A stretch of DNA of 64,000 bases from Pseudomonas sp. BGr12 (GTDB lineage: Bacteria > Pseudomonadota > Gammaproteobacteria > Pseudomonadales > Pseudomonadaceae): NCBI RefSeq assembly GCF_030272895.1, contig NZ_JALRNF010000020.1:30965-94964 (forward strand), written 5' to 3'. This document shows, piece by piece, positions 48,904 through 58,657 of this stretch. The notes below the pieces were generated by a model, which did no database searches, was not told the DNA's origin, and saw only the letters and a list, made by a program, of their open reading frames with translations. Within the stretch, counting starts at the first letter, position 1; each line of letters starts with the position of its first letter. Position numbers and translations under genes: made by a program.

Positions 48904-50310
48904 TCAGCGGCGTGCATGCTTGACCAGCAACCGCTCAAGCTTCTCCCACAGCTCCGGCGCGGTGCTGAACGCCACGTTGAAGCGCATCCAGCCCGTGGGC
49001 CGCGAATCGACCATGAACAGCTGCCCGGGGCCGAGCATGATGCCCTGCTCCAGGGCATCGTCCACCAGCGCCGCACTGTCGGCGATGGCCGGGTGGCGGG
49101 TCCACAGGTACATGCCTTCATCACCCTCGACAAAACGCTCGAAGCCCAGTCGGTCAAGGTGCTGGCTAACCTCCTGCTGCGCCTCGGCCAGGCGCTGGCG
49201 CAGGCGCTTGAGGTGCTTGCGCCAGCGGCCGTCGGTGATCGCCGCATACACCACCCGCTCCATCACCTGGGAGGTGGTCAGCCCCGAACGCATCTTCAAC
49301 TGCAGCAGCTGCTGCATCAGCTCGGGGTTGGCCAGCATGAAACCGACCCGCACGTTGGGCGAGATGCTCTTGGAATAGCTACCCACATACACCACCTGCT
49401 GCAGGTGGTCGAGGCTGGTCAGGCAGGGCAGCGGCTCGCCGATCATGTCGGCGTACAGGTTGTTCTCCACCAGGCGAAAACCATGCCGGGCCGCCAGTTG
49501 CAGCAGGCGATGCAGTTGCGCCAGCGGCGCGCGCGAGCTGGTCGGGCTGTGCAGGTGCGGCTGGGTGAAGAACACCGTCGGGCGGTGGTGTTCGAGCAGC
49601 CGTTCGAGCTGGTCCAGGTCATAGCCGTGCGGGGTGCGCGGCACGCCCACCAGGGTCGCGCCGTGGAAACGCAGGATGCTCATCAAGTTGGGGTAGCCGG
49701 GATCGTCCACCAGCACCACGTCCCCCGGGCGCACCAGGGTACGCACCGCCAGGTCCAGGGCCTGGCTGGCGCCATGGGTGAGCATCAACTGGGCCGGGTT
49801 GGCGACGATGCGCAGGTCCTGTTGCAGGTTCTGCGCGGTGAGGGTGCGCAGTTCCAGCAGGCCCATGGGGTCGCCGTAGCCGCTGAGCTCCAGCACGCTG
49901 CTGGCGACCTGACGCATGCCCCGGCGTAGGCCATCCTCGTACATCCAGTCATTGGGCAACCAGCCACAGCCCGGCTTGAACGGCAGCTGGCGGCTTTCGA
50001 AGATCTTCTGCAGGTACCACTCGGAGTCGAATGCCGGTTTGTCTGGCACAGGATCGCTGGCCCGGGTTTCGACCACCGCACGATTGACGTAGAACCCCGC
50101 GTTGCCCCGGCTGACCAGCAAACCCTGGGCGACCAGGCGGTCGTAGGCCTCGACCACGGTGAAGGTACTGACCGAGTAGGTGGCCGCAAAGGCGCGGATC
50201 GAGGGGACCTTGGCGCCGGGCTTGAGAGTCTGGTTCTCGATCAGTTCACGCAGGCCGTTGATGATCTGGTTGACCAGTGGCGGCGCTGCATCGGGTCGTA
50301 ATTCAAGCAT
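48904..50310 (-). CDS. MocR-type transcriptional regulator (GntR HTH fused to PLP aminotransferase domain)
   Basis: 468 aa. Residues 1-75 form a GntR winged helix (PLVNQIINGLRELIENQTLKPG, quoted as INGLRELIENQTLKPG, and STFTVVEAYDRLVAQGLL). Residues about 110-465 form a fold-type I aminotransferase domain with the PLP lysine in VGSYSKSISPNVRVG. MocR proteins sense amino-acid-related ligands through PLP. The divergent permease gene at 50497 is the obvious target. It is not linked to steroid breakdown by any sequence feature. Confidence 0.9.
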   Translation of the reverse strand: MLELRPDAAPPLVNQIINGLRELIENQTLKPGAKVPSIRAFAATYSVSTFTVVEAYDRLVAQGLLVSRGNAGFYVNRAVVETRASDPVPDKPAFDSEWYLQKIFESRQLPFKPGCGWLPNDWMYEDGLRRGMRQVASSVLELSGYGDPMGLLELRTLTAQNLQQDLRIVANPAQLMLTHGASQALDLAVRTLVRPGDVVLVDDPGYPNLMSILRFHGATLVGVPRTPHGYDLDQLERLLEHHRPTVFFTQPHLHSPTSSRAPLAQLHRLLQLAARHGFRLVENNLYADMIGEPLPCLTSLDHLQQVVYVGSYSKSISPNVRVGFMLANPELMQQLLQLKMRSGLTTSQVMERVVYAAITDGRWRKHLKRLRQRLAEAQQEVSQHLDRLGFERFVEGDEGMYLWTRHPAIADSAALVDDALEQGIMLGPGQLFMVDSRPTGWMRFNVAFSTAPELWEKLERLLVKHARR

Positions 50311-50496
50311 CGGGAAGCTGTGCCTTCAGGGGGTGCGTACCGCCGGGCGCCTGCAGGAGAACGGGGTGTACTGGTCGGGCGGCCTGTACAGTGCAGTGGA
50401 TTTTACTGTCTGCTGTGCATGGCTCTCTTTGTCAGACATTTTTACATTAGGGGTCTGTTATCGCCAGTTATAAAAAGAATACGAGGTAAGTTACAG

Positions 50497-51915
50497 ATGG
50501 ACGCAACATCCACATCCACTTCCACAGCCAAGGTGGAGCACGAGAGCAAGCTCAGCGCTTCGCTCAAGTCTCGCCACCTGACCATGATGTCGATCGCCGG
50601 GGTCATCGGCGGCGCCTTGTTCGTCGGCTCCGGCAGTGTGATCCACAGCGCCGGCCCCGCCGCCATCCTGGCCTACCTGGCTGGCGGCATCCTGGTGGTG
50701 CTGATCATGCGCATGCTCGGTGAAATGGCGACCTCTTCGCCGGACACCGGTTCGTTCTCCACCTACGCCGAGCGCGCCATCGGCCGCTGGGCCGGTTTTA
50801 CCATCGGCTGGCTGTACTGGTGGTTCTGGGTCATTCTCATGGCCTGGGAAGCCTATGTGGCGGGCAAGATCCTGCATGGCTGGTTCCCTTCGATCAGCGT
50901 CAACACCTTCGTCCTGGCCACCACCCTGGTGCTGATCAGCGTCAACTTCTTCAACGTCAAGCACTACGGTGAGTTCGAATTCTGGTTCGCGCTGATCAAG
51001 GTGGTGGCGATCATATGCTTCCTTGTGGTCTGTAGCCTGGCGGTGTTCAACCTCTGGTCCGGCAGCGCGGTGCACGGCATCAGCAACCTCACGGCCCAGG
51101 GCTTCATGCCCAACGGCATGGAGTCGGTGGTGGTGGCCATGCTCGGGGTGATGTTCGCCTTCCTCGGTGCCGAAATCGTCACCATCGCCGCGGCCGAGTC
51201 GAAGAACCCGTCCGAGCAGATCGTCAAGGCCACCAACTCGGTGGTGTGGCGGGTCTGCCTGTTCTATGTCGGTTCGATCTTCCTGATCGTCGCCCTGGTG
51301 CCGTGGAACGATCCACTGCTGGGCCAGTCGGGCTACGGCTCCTACCGCCGTACCCTGGAACTGCTGGGCATCCCGGGCGCTGAGTTCGTAATGAACTTCG
51401 TGGTCCTGACCTCGGTGAGCAGCTGCCTGATCTCGGCGCACTACACCGCTTCGCGCATGCTGTTCTCCCTGGCCAGCCGTGGCGATGCACCGTCGTTCTT
51501 CAAGATCACCCGCGCCGGCAAGGGCGTGCCGGTGTTCGCCATCATCGGCTCCTGCTCGGTGGCGGTGTTCGTCGCGCTGATCAACTTCAGCGAGACCCTG
51601 CGTCCGAAAGACGTGCTGGACGTGCTGATGAACACCACCGGCATGATTGCCCTGCTGGTGTACCTGGTGATCGCCTTCTCGCAGCTGAAAATGCGCCGCA
51701 AGCTGGAAGCCGAGGGCAAGGAGATCCGCCTGAAGATGTGGCTGTTCCCCTGGCTGACCTACCTGGTGATCGTGTTCATCATTGGCTGCCTGGTGACCAT
51801 GGCCTTCGTGCCGGACTACCAGGTGCTGGTGATCTCCACCGGTGCGGCGGCGATTGTCGTGGCGCTGATGGGCGCGGTATTGCATGTGCGGGCGGCGAAA
51901 AAAGCCCGCGCCTGA
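50497..51915 (+). CDS. gabP: APC-family amino acid/GABA permease
   Basis: 472 aa, 12 predicted TM helices. The ATG at 50497 has a GAGGT site; an earlier in-frame start at 50320 would add residues unlike the family. The helix 1 motif SIAGVIGGALFVGSG and the GEFEFWFALIKVVAI segment are typical of GABA permeases and related amino acid transporters. It is divergent from the MocR gene, an arrangement common for MocR-controlled amine or amino acid uptake. The substrate is not certain, and the gene symbol is by family. Confidence 0.8.
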   Translation: MDATSTSTSTAKVEHESKLSASLKSRHLTMMSIAGVIGGALFVGSGSVIHSAGPAAILAYLAGGILVVLIMRMLGEMATSSPDTGSFSTYAERAIGRWAGFTIGWLYWWFWVILMAWEAYVAGKILHGWFPSISVNTFVLATTLVLISVNFFNVKHYGEFEFWFALIKVVAIICFLVVCSLAVFNLWSGSAVHGISNLTAQGFMPNGMESVVVAMLGVMFAFLGAEIVTIAAAESKNPSEQIVKATNSVVWRVCLFYVGSIFLIVALVPWNDPLLGQSGYGSYRRTLELLGIPGAEFVMNFVVLTSVSSCLISAHYTASRMLFSLASRGDAPSFFKITRAGKGVPVFAIIGSCSVAVFVALINFSETLRPKDVLDVLMNTTGMIALLVYLVIAFSQLKMRRKLEAEGKEIRLKMWLFPWLTYLVIVFIIGCLVTMAFVPDYQVLVISTGAAAIVVALMGAVLHVRAAKKARA

Positions 51916-51920
51916 TACTT

Positions 51921-51992
51921 GTGGGAGCGGGCTTGCCCCGCGATTGCGATGTGGCTGATACTCCGCAATCGCGGGGCAAGCCCGCTCCTACA
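51921..51992. repeat. REP pair between convergent permease and LysR genes
   Basis: Inverted GGAGCGGGCTTGCCCCGCGA pair. The stop codon of the LysR gene (CTA on the plus strand, 51988-51990) lies inside the end of the REP element. Confidence 0.9.
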
Positions 51993-52878
51993 GCTGCAAA
52001 ATTTCCCCTACCAGCCAACTGAGCGCCCGCTCTTGTCCGCGTTGGGCCAGGTAGACCACGTCGGTGTCGAACGCCTCCAGGGCGAACGGCAAGTCGAACA
52101 GTTGCAACGGCAACAGGGTGGCAAAGCGCCGGGCCAGTTGCGTTGGCAGCACCACGCACAGATCCGTTTCCGCCACCAGATGCGCCGCCTGCAGGTAGTT
52201 GGGCGTGGTGTAGACGATCTGCCGCACCAGACCTTGTTCCCCCAGCCATTGATCGACCATGCCGCGGGTCTGGCCGCCATACACCCACAGGTGGCGCAGG
52301 CGCAGGAAGGTATCCAGGTCCAGCCCACCGCTGACCTGCGGATGGTCCTTGCGCAGGGCGATCTGCAGGGTTTCGCTGCGCCAGAGATGGCGCACGAAGC
52401 GTGCCGGGATGTCGTTGAAGCGGCCCACCACCAGGTCGAGCTGGCCACGATCCAGGGCATCGACCGGCAGGCTGGTCGCAAGCGGCACGATGTCCAGGCG
52501 CAGGTTCGGCGCACGGTCCTGCAGCCGGCGCAGCAGGGCCGGCATGCACCACTGCTCGACGAAGTCGGTCATGGCCAGGCGAAAGGTCTGGCGGCTGTGC
52601 CGAGGGTCGAAGCTGTCGCCTGCCGTGAGGGTCTGTTCGATCTGCAACAGCGCAGCGCGGATCGGCCCTTCCAGGGCCAGGGCCTTGGGCGTGGGCTGCA
52701 TGCGCCGGCCGATGCGCACCAGCAAGGGGTCGTCGAGCAGCTCGCGCAGGCGCGCCAGGGCATTGCTGACGGTGGGCTGGCTGAGGGCCAGGCGCTCGGC
52801 GGCGCGGGAGACATTCTGTTCGCGCAGCAGCACGTCGAAGACCCGCAGCAGGTTGAGGTCGAAGGTAGATATATTCAT
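51988..52878 (-). CDS. LysR-family transcriptional regulator, divergent from the 3-hydroxyacyl-CoA dehydrogenase operon
   Basis: 296 aa from ATG 52878 (MNISTFDLNLLRVFDVLLRE); an ATG six codons upstream (52896) is possible. The N-terminal HTH reads NVSRAAERLALSQPTVSNALARLRELLDDPLLVR, quoted as AAERLALSQPTVSNALARLR, typical of the NodD/PcpR-like branch. The effector domain follows. Its start is 96 bp from the dehydrogenase start, so it probably controls that operon. Its last codons are supplied by the REP pair. Confidence 0.88.
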   Translation of the reverse strand: MNISTFDLNLLRVFDVLLREQNVSRAAERLALSQPTVSNALARLRELLDDPLLVRIGRRMQPTPKALALEGPIRAALLQIEQTLTAGDSFDPRHSRQTFRLAMTDFVEQWCMPALLRRLQDRAPNLRLDIVPLATSLPVDALDRGQLDLVVGRFNDIPARFVRHLWRSETLQIALRKDHPQVSGGLDLDTFLRLRHLWVYGGQTRGMVDQWLGEQGLVRQIVYTTPNYLQAAHLVAETDLCVVLPTQLARRFATLLPLQLFDLPFALEAFDTDVVYLAQRGQERALSWLVGEILQL

Positions 52879-52889
52879 CTGACCAATAT
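52871..52889. promoter_or_regulatory. ATATT-N9-AATAT inverted repeat, candidate LysR-type operator
   Basis: The palindrome fits the T-N11-A pattern of LysR-type sites and overlaps the LysR start codon, upstream of the divergent beta-oxidation operon. An AT-rich stretch continues to 52920. Confidence 0.4.
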
Positions 52890-52974
52890 CAGGCATATGA
52901 AAATGAAATTTCTCAAATAGTAGGCGCCTGCCTAGTGTGTCGGCAATCCTTCTTTCCGAACCGGGAGTGCCGAT

Positions 52975-54213
52975 GTGAGCAAGGGAATCGATGTGCAGCA
53001 GGCTGCGGTAGTGGGGGCCGGAACCATGGGCCGGGGTATCGTCATCAGCCTGGCCAGTGCCGGTATTCCGGTGTTGTGGCTCGACAGCAACGCGCAGGTA
53101 CTGGCGGCGGGGCTGAAAGCGGCCAGGGACACCTGGGCCCAGCAGGTGGTCAAGGGCCGTATCAGCCAGGCTCAGGCCAGTGAGCACCTGGCGCGGGTGC
53201 AGGCGGTGGACAGCTACGCGGCGCTGGCCGACGTCGACCTGGTGATCGAAGCGGTCTACGAGAACCTCGAGCTCAAGCAGGAGATCTTCCGCACCCTGGA
53301 TGCCACCTTAAAGCCGGCGGCGATCCTGGCCAGCAACACTTCGGCACTGGACATCGACGCCATCGCCGCGGTCACCGGGCGCCCCGGGCAGGTGCTGGGC
53401 CTGCATTTCTTCAGCCCGGCGCACATCATGAAGCTGCTGGAGATCGTCCGTGGCGAACACACCTCGGCGGCCGTGCTCGATGCCGCTCGGGTGCTCGGCC
53501 AGCGCCTGGGCAAAGTGGCGGTGGTGGCCGGCAACTGCCCTGGCTTCATTGGCAATCGCATGCTCAAGACCTACACCAACGAAGCGCGCAAGATGCTGCT
53601 CGAAGGCGCCTTGCCCCGCCAGGTGGATGGCGCGTTGCAGGCCTTCGGCTTTGCCATGGGGCCGTTTCGCATGTACGACGTGGTCGGCGTCGACCTGGAA
53701 TGGCGTGCCCGCCAGCTGGCCGGGCAGGGCATGGACAACCCGTTGATACAGGTGGACAACGCCCTGTGCGAGCTGGGCCGCTTCGGCCAGAAGAGCGGGC
53801 GCGGTTTCTACCGCTATGCCGAGGGCAGCCGCGAGGCCGAGCCGGATGCCGAGGTCGACGCGCTGGTGATGGAGATTTCCAGCGGCCTGGGTTATCGGCG
53901 GCGATCCATCAGCGACCAGGAAATTCTCGAGCGCTCGCTGCTGGCGTTGGTCAACGAGGGGGCGAAGATTCTCCAGGAGAACATCGCCGCCAACAGCCAT
54001 GACGTCGACCTGGTCTACCTCAACGGCTATGGCTTCCCGGCTGCGGTGGGCGGGCCGATGACCTGGGCCGACGGCCAGGGCCTGGCTTCTATCCAGGATC
54101 GTCTCGAGCGCTTGCAGCGCATGCTCGGCGAGCACTGGCAAGCGGCTGCCCTGATTGGCCGGCTGGTGGCGGCGGGCAAGGGCTTTGCCGATGTGCTGGA
54201 GGGCCGGGTATGA
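52975..54213 (+). CDS. 3-hydroxyacyl-CoA dehydrogenase
   Basis: 412 aa. Translation starts at GTG 52975; the overlapping ATG at 52973 would stop at once. The Rossmann motif VVGAGTMGRGI is at residues 12-22. GLHFFSPAHIMKLLEIV includes the catalytic His, followed by GNCPGFIGNRM, and a second C-terminal helical domain ends with ADVLEGRV. This is the dehydrogenase half of FadB-type proteins as a stand-alone enzyme that oxidises (3S)-hydroxyacyl-CoA with NAD. It begins a four-gene beta-oxidation operon and overlaps the FadE gene by 4 bp. The substrate is unknown. Confidence 0.9.
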   Translation: MSKGIDVQQAAVVGAGTMGRGIVISLASAGIPVLWLDSNAQVLAAGLKAARDTWAQQVVKGRISQAQASEHLARVQAVDSYAALADVDLVIEAVYENLELKQEIFRTLDATLKPAAILASNTSALDIDAIAAVTGRPGQVLGLHFFSPAHIMKLLEIVRGEHTSAAVLDAARVLGQRLGKVAVVAGNCPGFIGNRMLKTYTNEARKMLLEGALPRQVDGALQAFGFAMGPFRMYDVVGVDLEWRARQLAGQGMDNPLIQVDNALCELGRFGQKSGRGFYRYAEGSREAEPDAEVDALVMEISSGLGYRRRSISDQEILERSLLALVNEGAKILQENIAANSHDVDLVYLNGYGFPAAVGGPMTWADGQGLASIQDRLERLQRMLGEHWQAAALIGRLVAAGKGFADVLEGRV

Positions 54214-55991
54214 ACTATCGGGCACCGCTGCGCGACATGCGATTCGTGCTGCATGAACTGTTCGATGTACAAGGCCACTGCCAGCAACTGGACAACGGCC
54301 TGGACCGCGAGACCATCGATGGCGTGCTGGAAGAGGCCGCACGCTTCGCCGCCGAGGTGGTGGCGCCGCTCAATCGCAACAGCGATGAGCAGGGCTGCCG
54401 CCTGCAGGACGGCGAAGTGATCACCCCGGACGGCTTCCGCCAGGCCTACCGGCAGTATGCCGGGCAAGGCTGGGCGAGCATGACCGGGCCGCTGGCCTTT
54501 GGTGGCCAGGGTTTGCCACAGATGGTCGCGGCCAGTTTCCATGAGATGCTGATGAGCGCTTCGCTGGCGTTTCGCGCCTACTCGGGGCTGACCGAAGGTA
54601 CGGTACTGGCCCTGGACCACCACGGCAGCGCCGCGCTCAAGCAGACCTACCTGGCCCGGCTGGTAAGTGGCGAATGGACCGGCACCATGTGCCTGACCGA
54701 ACCCCAGGCCGGCACCGACCTGGCGCTGCTGCGCACCCGTGCCCGGCCCGAGGCCGATGGCAGCTACCGGCTCGATGGCAGCAAGATCTTCATAACCGGC
54801 GGCGATCAGGACCTCACCGACAACATCATCCACCTGGTGCTCGCCCGTCTTGCCGATGCACCGCCCGGGGTCAAGGGCATCAGCCTGTTCCTGGTGCCCA
54901 AGCGCCTGGTCAACGGCGACGGCTCGCTGGGCGAGCGCAATGCCGTGAGCTGCGGCGCGCTGGAGCACAAGATGGGCCTCAAGGGTGCCTCCACCTGCGT
55001 GATGAACTTCGACGGCGCCCGTGGCTGGCTGGTGGGTGAGGCGAACCAGGGCCTGGCCTGCATGTTCACCATGATGAACGATGCGCGCTTCCAGGTCGGC
55101 TTGCAGGGCCTGGGCATCGCCGAGGCGGCGTTCCAGGGCGGCCTGGCCTATGCCCGCGAGCGTTTGCAGTCGCGGGCACTCGGCGGCCCGGCGGCGCCGG
55201 ACAAGCCGGCCGATCCGATCATTGTCCACCCGGATGTGCGGCGCATGCTGCTGACCCAGAAAACCCTGTCCGAAGGCTGCCGCATGCTGGCGGCCTACAG
55301 CGCCCGCCAGCTGGACCTGGAGCATGGCGCCGTCGATGCCGATACGCGCCAGGCCGCGGCGCGCCGCGCGGCCTTGCTGATTCCCATCGTCAAGGCCTTC
55401 TTCACCGATTGCGGCCAGGAAGTGGCCAGCCTCGGCGTGCAGCTCTATGGTGGGCACGGCTATATCCGCGAGTGGGGCATGGAGCAATTGATGCGCGACA
55501 GTCGCATCACCCAGCTCTATGAGGGCACCAACGGCATCCAGGCCCTGGACCTGATCCGTCGCAAGGTGCTGGGCGATGGCGGCGCGGAGCTCAATGCGCT
55601 GATCGATGAACTGGCGACGCAAGTGGATCAGGCCGGCGCCGTGCCGGAGCTGGCCGAACGGGTCGCAGCGCGCCTTGAAGAGTGGCGCGCACTGACTGAC
55701 ACAGTGCTGCAAGCCTGCCGGCGCGACCCTCAGGAGATCGGCGCGATGTCGGTGGATTTTCTCGCCTATTCGGCTTACGTGGTGCTGGCCGCGCTATGGT
55801 TGCAGGCCGCGAGCACGGCCAGTTCGGCCCTGGCTGCGGGCAGCGGCGAGGCAGCGTTCTACCGGGCCAAGCTTACGGCGGCGGACTTCTACCTGCGCAG
55901 GATCCTGCCCAGGGCCGACGCCCACCGTGAGGCACTGCTGGCCGGCGCCGGCTGCCTGATGAGCCTGCCCGAGGACGACTTCGCCTTCTGA
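54210..55991 (+). CDS. Acyl-CoA dehydrogenase, long form with C-terminal extension
   Basis: 593 aa, the length of the FadE/PA0506-like group. A short N-terminal cap (MNYRAPLRDMRFVLHELFDV) is followed by the core with TMCLTEPQAGTDLALLRTRA, quoted as MCLTEPQAGTDLALLRTRA, KIFITGGDQDLTDNI, and YGGHGYIREWGMEQLMRDSRI, quoted as YGGHGYIREWGMEQLMRD. An acyl-CoA dehydrogenase C-terminal domain ends the protein. These flavoenzymes desaturate medium- or long-chain, often branched or substituted, acyl-CoAs. It is coupled to the preceding gene by ATGA. Confidence 0.9.
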   Translation: MNYRAPLRDMRFVLHELFDVQGHCQQLDNGLDRETIDGVLEEAARFAAEVVAPLNRNSDEQGCRLQDGEVITPDGFRQAYRQYAGQGWASMTGPLAFGGQGLPQMVAASFHEMLMSASLAFRAYSGLTEGTVLALDHHGSAALKQTYLARLVSGEWTGTMCLTEPQAGTDLALLRTRARPEADGSYRLDGSKIFITGGDQDLTDNIIHLVLARLADAPPGVKGISLFLVPKRLVNGDGSLGERNAVSCGALEHKMGLKGASTCVMNFDGARGWLVGEANQGLACMFTMMNDARFQVGLQGLGIAEAAFQGGLAYARERLQSRALGGPAAPDKPADPIIVHPDVRRMLLTQKTLSEGCRMLAAYSARQLDLEHGAVDADTRQAAARRAALLIPIVKAFFTDCGQEVASLGVQLYGGHGYIREWGMEQLMRDSRITQLYEGTNGIQALDLIRRKVLGDGGAELNALIDELATQVDQAGAVPELAERVAARLEEWRALTDTVLQACRRDPQEIGAMSVDFLAYSAYVVLAALWLQAASTASSALAAGSGEAAFYRAKLTAADFYLRRILPRADAHREALLAGAGCLMSLPEDDFAF

Positions 55992-56012
55992 GCCAACCAG
56001 CGAGCTATCGAG

Positions 56013-56441
56013 ATGAACCTGCTATCGCGCGAACACTTTCGCCATTTCCAGCCGATCACCACGCGCTGGCACGACAACGACGTCTATGGCCATGTCAACA
56101 ACGTCGTCTACTACAGCTTCTTCGACAGTGCGGTGAACAGCTACCTGATCGACGCCGGCGTGCTGGATATCCAGCACGGCGAGGTCATTGCCTACGTGGT
56201 CAGTTCCAGCTGCGACTACTTCGCCTCCATCGCCTTTCCCCAGCGTATCGAGGTGGGGGTGGCGGTGAGCAAACTGGGCAACAGCTCGGTGCACTACAGC
56301 CTGGGCGTGTTCGCCGACGGCGAACAGCAGGCCTGTGCGGTCGGGCGTTTCGTGCATGTGTTCGTCGACCGCACCAGCAATCGCCCGGTGCCTATTCCTC
56401 AACCTGCGCGGGCGGTATTGAGCCGTCTGCTGTGTGACTGA
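56013..56441 (+). CDS. 4-hydroxybenzoyl-CoA thioesterase-family (hotdog) acyl-CoA thioesterase
   Basis: 142 aa. The pattern [21 protein letters not shown] contains the catalytic Asp of YbgC/4HBT thioesterases, followed by an antiparallel sheet. It lies between the FadE gene (21 bp) and the thiolase (17 bp). In such operons it probably releases CoA from an intermediate or a dead-end acyl-CoA. Confidence 0.87.
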   Translation: MNLLSREHFRHFQPITTRWHDNDVYGHVNNVVYYSFFDSAVNSYLIDAGVLDIQHGEVIAYVVSSSCDYFASIAFPQRIEVGVAVSKLGNSSVHYSLGVFADGEQQACAVGRFVHVFVDRTSNRPVPIPQPARAVLSRLLCD

Positions 56442-56458
56442 CCCTGGAGTGCTTTGCC

Positions 56459-57643
56459 ATGCAAGATGCCGTTATCGTCTCCACCGCCCGCACGCCGATC
56501 GCCAAGGCGTTTCGCGGTGCCTTCAACGACCTCAAGGCGCCGTCGATGAGCGCCGTGGCCATTCGCGCCGCGGTGGAACGGGCCGCGATAGAGCCGGGTC
56601 AGATCGACGACCTGGTGATGGGCACCGCCATGCAGAGTGGTACCGCCTCGACCAACCTGGCGCGGCTGTCGGCACTGGCGGCCGGGCTGCCGTTGTCGGT
56701 CAGCGGCCAGACCATCGACCGCCAGTGCGCGTCGGGGCTGATGGCCATCGCCATCGCCGCCAAGCAGATCATGGTCGACGGCATGCAGGTCACCGTCGGT
56801 GCCGGCCAGGAGCAGATCAGCCTGGTGCAGAACCCGCACATGCAGGCAGCGGCCGCCGAGCAGGACGCCACCGTAATGCGCATGGCCGAGCATGCCTACA
56901 TGCCGATGCTGCAGACTGCCGAGATCGTCGCCCGGCGCTACCACATCAGCCGCGAGGCCCAGGACGCCTACAGCCTGCAATCCCAGCAGCGCACCGCAGC
57001 GGCCCAGGCGGCGGGGCTGTTCGATGACGAGATCGTGGCGGTGACGGCGCGCAAGAAAGTCGTCGACAAGGTCAGCGGCGCGGTGAGCTATGAAGAGGTC
57101 CGCCTGACCCGCGATGAAGGCAACCGCCCGCAGACCACTCTGGCCGACCTGCAGCAGCTGGCGCCGGTGCGCGAAGGCGGCTGCATCACCGCCGGCAATG
57201 CCAGTCAGCTGTCCGATGGCGCCAGCGCCAGCGTGCTGATGAGTGGCGCCCTGGCGGCGCGCATCGGGGTCAAGCCGTTGGGCCTGTACCGTGGCATCGC
57301 CGTGGCGGGTCTGGCGCCGGAGGAAATGGGCATCGGTCCGGTGCTGGCGATTCCCAAGCTGTTGCGCCAGCACGGCCTGCGGGTCGACGACATCGGCCTG
57401 TGGGAGATCAACGAAGCCTTCGCCTGCCAGGTGCTGTACAGCGCCCAGACCCTGGGCATCGACCCGGCGCGGCTGAACGTCAATGGCGGCGCCATCGCCA
57501 TCGGCCATCCCTATGGCATGAGCGGCGCGCGCATGGTCGGCCACGCCTTGCTCGAAGGCAAACGCCGTGGGGTCAAGTACGTGGTGGTGAGCATGTGCGT
57601 GGGCGGCGGCATGGGCGCCGCCGGCTTGTTCGAAGTGCTGTGA
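56459..57643 (+). CDS. Acetyl-CoA acetyltransferase family thiolase
   Basis: 394 aa with Cys90 ([10 protein letters not shown]), [26 protein letters not shown] and the C-terminal Cys in [14 protein letters not shown]. It is closely related to the thiolase at 39452 (same start pattern TARTxxAKxFRGxFND), indicating an intra-genomic duplication. It ends the operon of 3-hydroxyacyl-CoA dehydrogenase, FadE and thioesterase, so this block has three of the four steps of a beta-oxidation round but no enoyl-CoA hydratase. Confidence 0.9.
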   Translation: MQDAVIVSTARTPIAKAFRGAFNDLKAPSMSAVAIRAAVERAAIEPGQIDDLVMGTAMQSGTASTNLARLSALAAGLPLSVSGQTIDRQCASGLMAIAIAAKQIMVDGMQVTVGAGQEQISLVQNPHMQAAAAEQDATVMRMAEHAYMPMLQTAEIVARRYHISREAQDAYSLQSQQRTAAAQAAGLFDDEIVAVTARKKVVDKVSGAVSYEEVRLTRDEGNRPQTTLADLQQLAPVREGGCITAGNASQLSDGASASVLMSGALAARIGVKPLGLYRGIAVAGLAPEEMGIGPVLAIPKLLRQHGLRVDDIGLWEINEAFACQVLYSAQTLGIDPARLNVNGGAIAIGHPYGMSGARMVGHALLEGKRRGVKYVVVSMCVGGGMGAAGLFEVL

Positions 57644-57649
57644 CGGCCA

Positions 57650-58657
57650 TCAGCGCGCCCGGTAGGCCCCGGGCGCGCAGTCGAACCAGCGCAGGCAGGC
57701 GCGGTGAAAACTCTGCACATCGCTGTAGCCGAGCTGGTCGGCGATCTGCGCCAGTTCCAGCTCGCTGCCGTGCAGGAGGTCTTCGGCGCGGTAGCGGCGG
57801 TACTCGTCGAGCAGTTCCGAGAAGCTCCAGCCCAGCGCTTTCAGGCGCCGGGCTGCGGTGCGTTCGAGCAGGTGCTGGCTGGCGCAGAAGTGCGGCCAGC
57901 GTTCGTTGTCGGCCAGGTGCGCGGCCAGGTAGTCGCTGGCCAGCTCCAGCAGGGTCGGCCGGGTGTTGCCGCGGGTCTGTTGCAGCACCTCCACCAGCAT
58001 CTGTTCCAGTGCCTGGTTGCCGGGCGCCAGGGGCTGGCTGAACAACGCCGGGTCGAGGCGGATGCCATGCTCGGCATGGCCCCAGCTGACGTGCGTGCGC
58101 CAGGCCCGTGGGTGCGTGCTGGTGTCAGCGGGCGTCGGGTGGGCCAGTTCGACCGCCAGGATCGGGTCGCGGTCCACGCCGCTGGCCGACACCTTGCGGC
58201 GCAGCATGCTCAACAGGCTGGTGAGGATGTAGTCGGTGATCGGCGCACTGGCCTTGAGGCTGCCGCAATCGTGCAGGCACAGGCTGATGTGCTGTTCGCT
58301 GCGCTCGATGCGGGCCTGGAAGTGGCCGTTGAAGAATGGGAAATAGGTCACGAACCAGGCGCAGGCGCTCTCAAGCGAGGCGGCCACATCGAACAGGTAG
58401 GTCAGGCCATTGGTGGCGGTGGAGACGAAGCGCTTGCCGGCGGCCAGGCCGATCAGCGGATCGCCGCTGTGGGCCAGGGCCAGGGTCCAGAAGCGCCGCG
58501 ACAACACCAGGGGTACGCGCAGGAACGGCGTGCGCAATTCGAACAGGCTGCGGCGAAACACCGCCTCGATGGCCTGCGGCTCCACGCCCCGGGCCAGCAG
58601 CTCCTCGATGGCGGGCAGCAGCGTCGGCGCGTAGAAGGCATTGGGCGCGCCGTTCAT
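57650..58657 (-). CDS. AraC-family transcriptional regulator
   Basis: 335 aa, typical of the OruR/ArgR-like AraC group. The start at 58657 overlaps the LysR stop (ATGA). The N-terminal 200 residues resemble the AraC-binding-like 'arabinose_bd' domain (GDPLIGLAAGKRF, VTYFPFFNGHFQARI). The C-terminal HTH has AQIADQLGYSDVQSFHRACLRWFDCAPGAYR, quoted as IADQLGYSDVQSFHRACLRW. It is co-transcribed with the LysR gene and convergent with the thiolase (7 bp between stops). Confidence 0.88.
   Translation of the reverse strand: MNGAPNAFYAPTLLPAIEELLARGVEPQAIEAVFRRSLFELRTPFLRVPLVLSRRFWTLALAHSGDPLIGLAAGKRFVSTATNGLTYLFDVAASLESACAWFVTYFPFFNGHFQARIERSEQHISLCLHDCGSLKASAPITDYILTSLLSMLRRKVSASGVDRDPILAVELAHPTPADTSTHPRAWRTHVSWGHAEHGIRLDPALFSQPLAPGNQALEQMLVEVLQQTRGNTRPTLLELASDYLAAHLADNERWPHFCASQHLLERTAARRLKALGWSFSELLDEYRRYRAEDLLHGSELELAQIADQLGYSDVQSFHRACLRWFDCAPGAYRAR

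Noticed and set aside
48904..51915. MocR and permease genes as part of the steroid regulon
   Set aside because: There is no steroid box in the 186 bp between them, and both families point to amino acid or amine metabolism. They appear to be unrelated neighbours.
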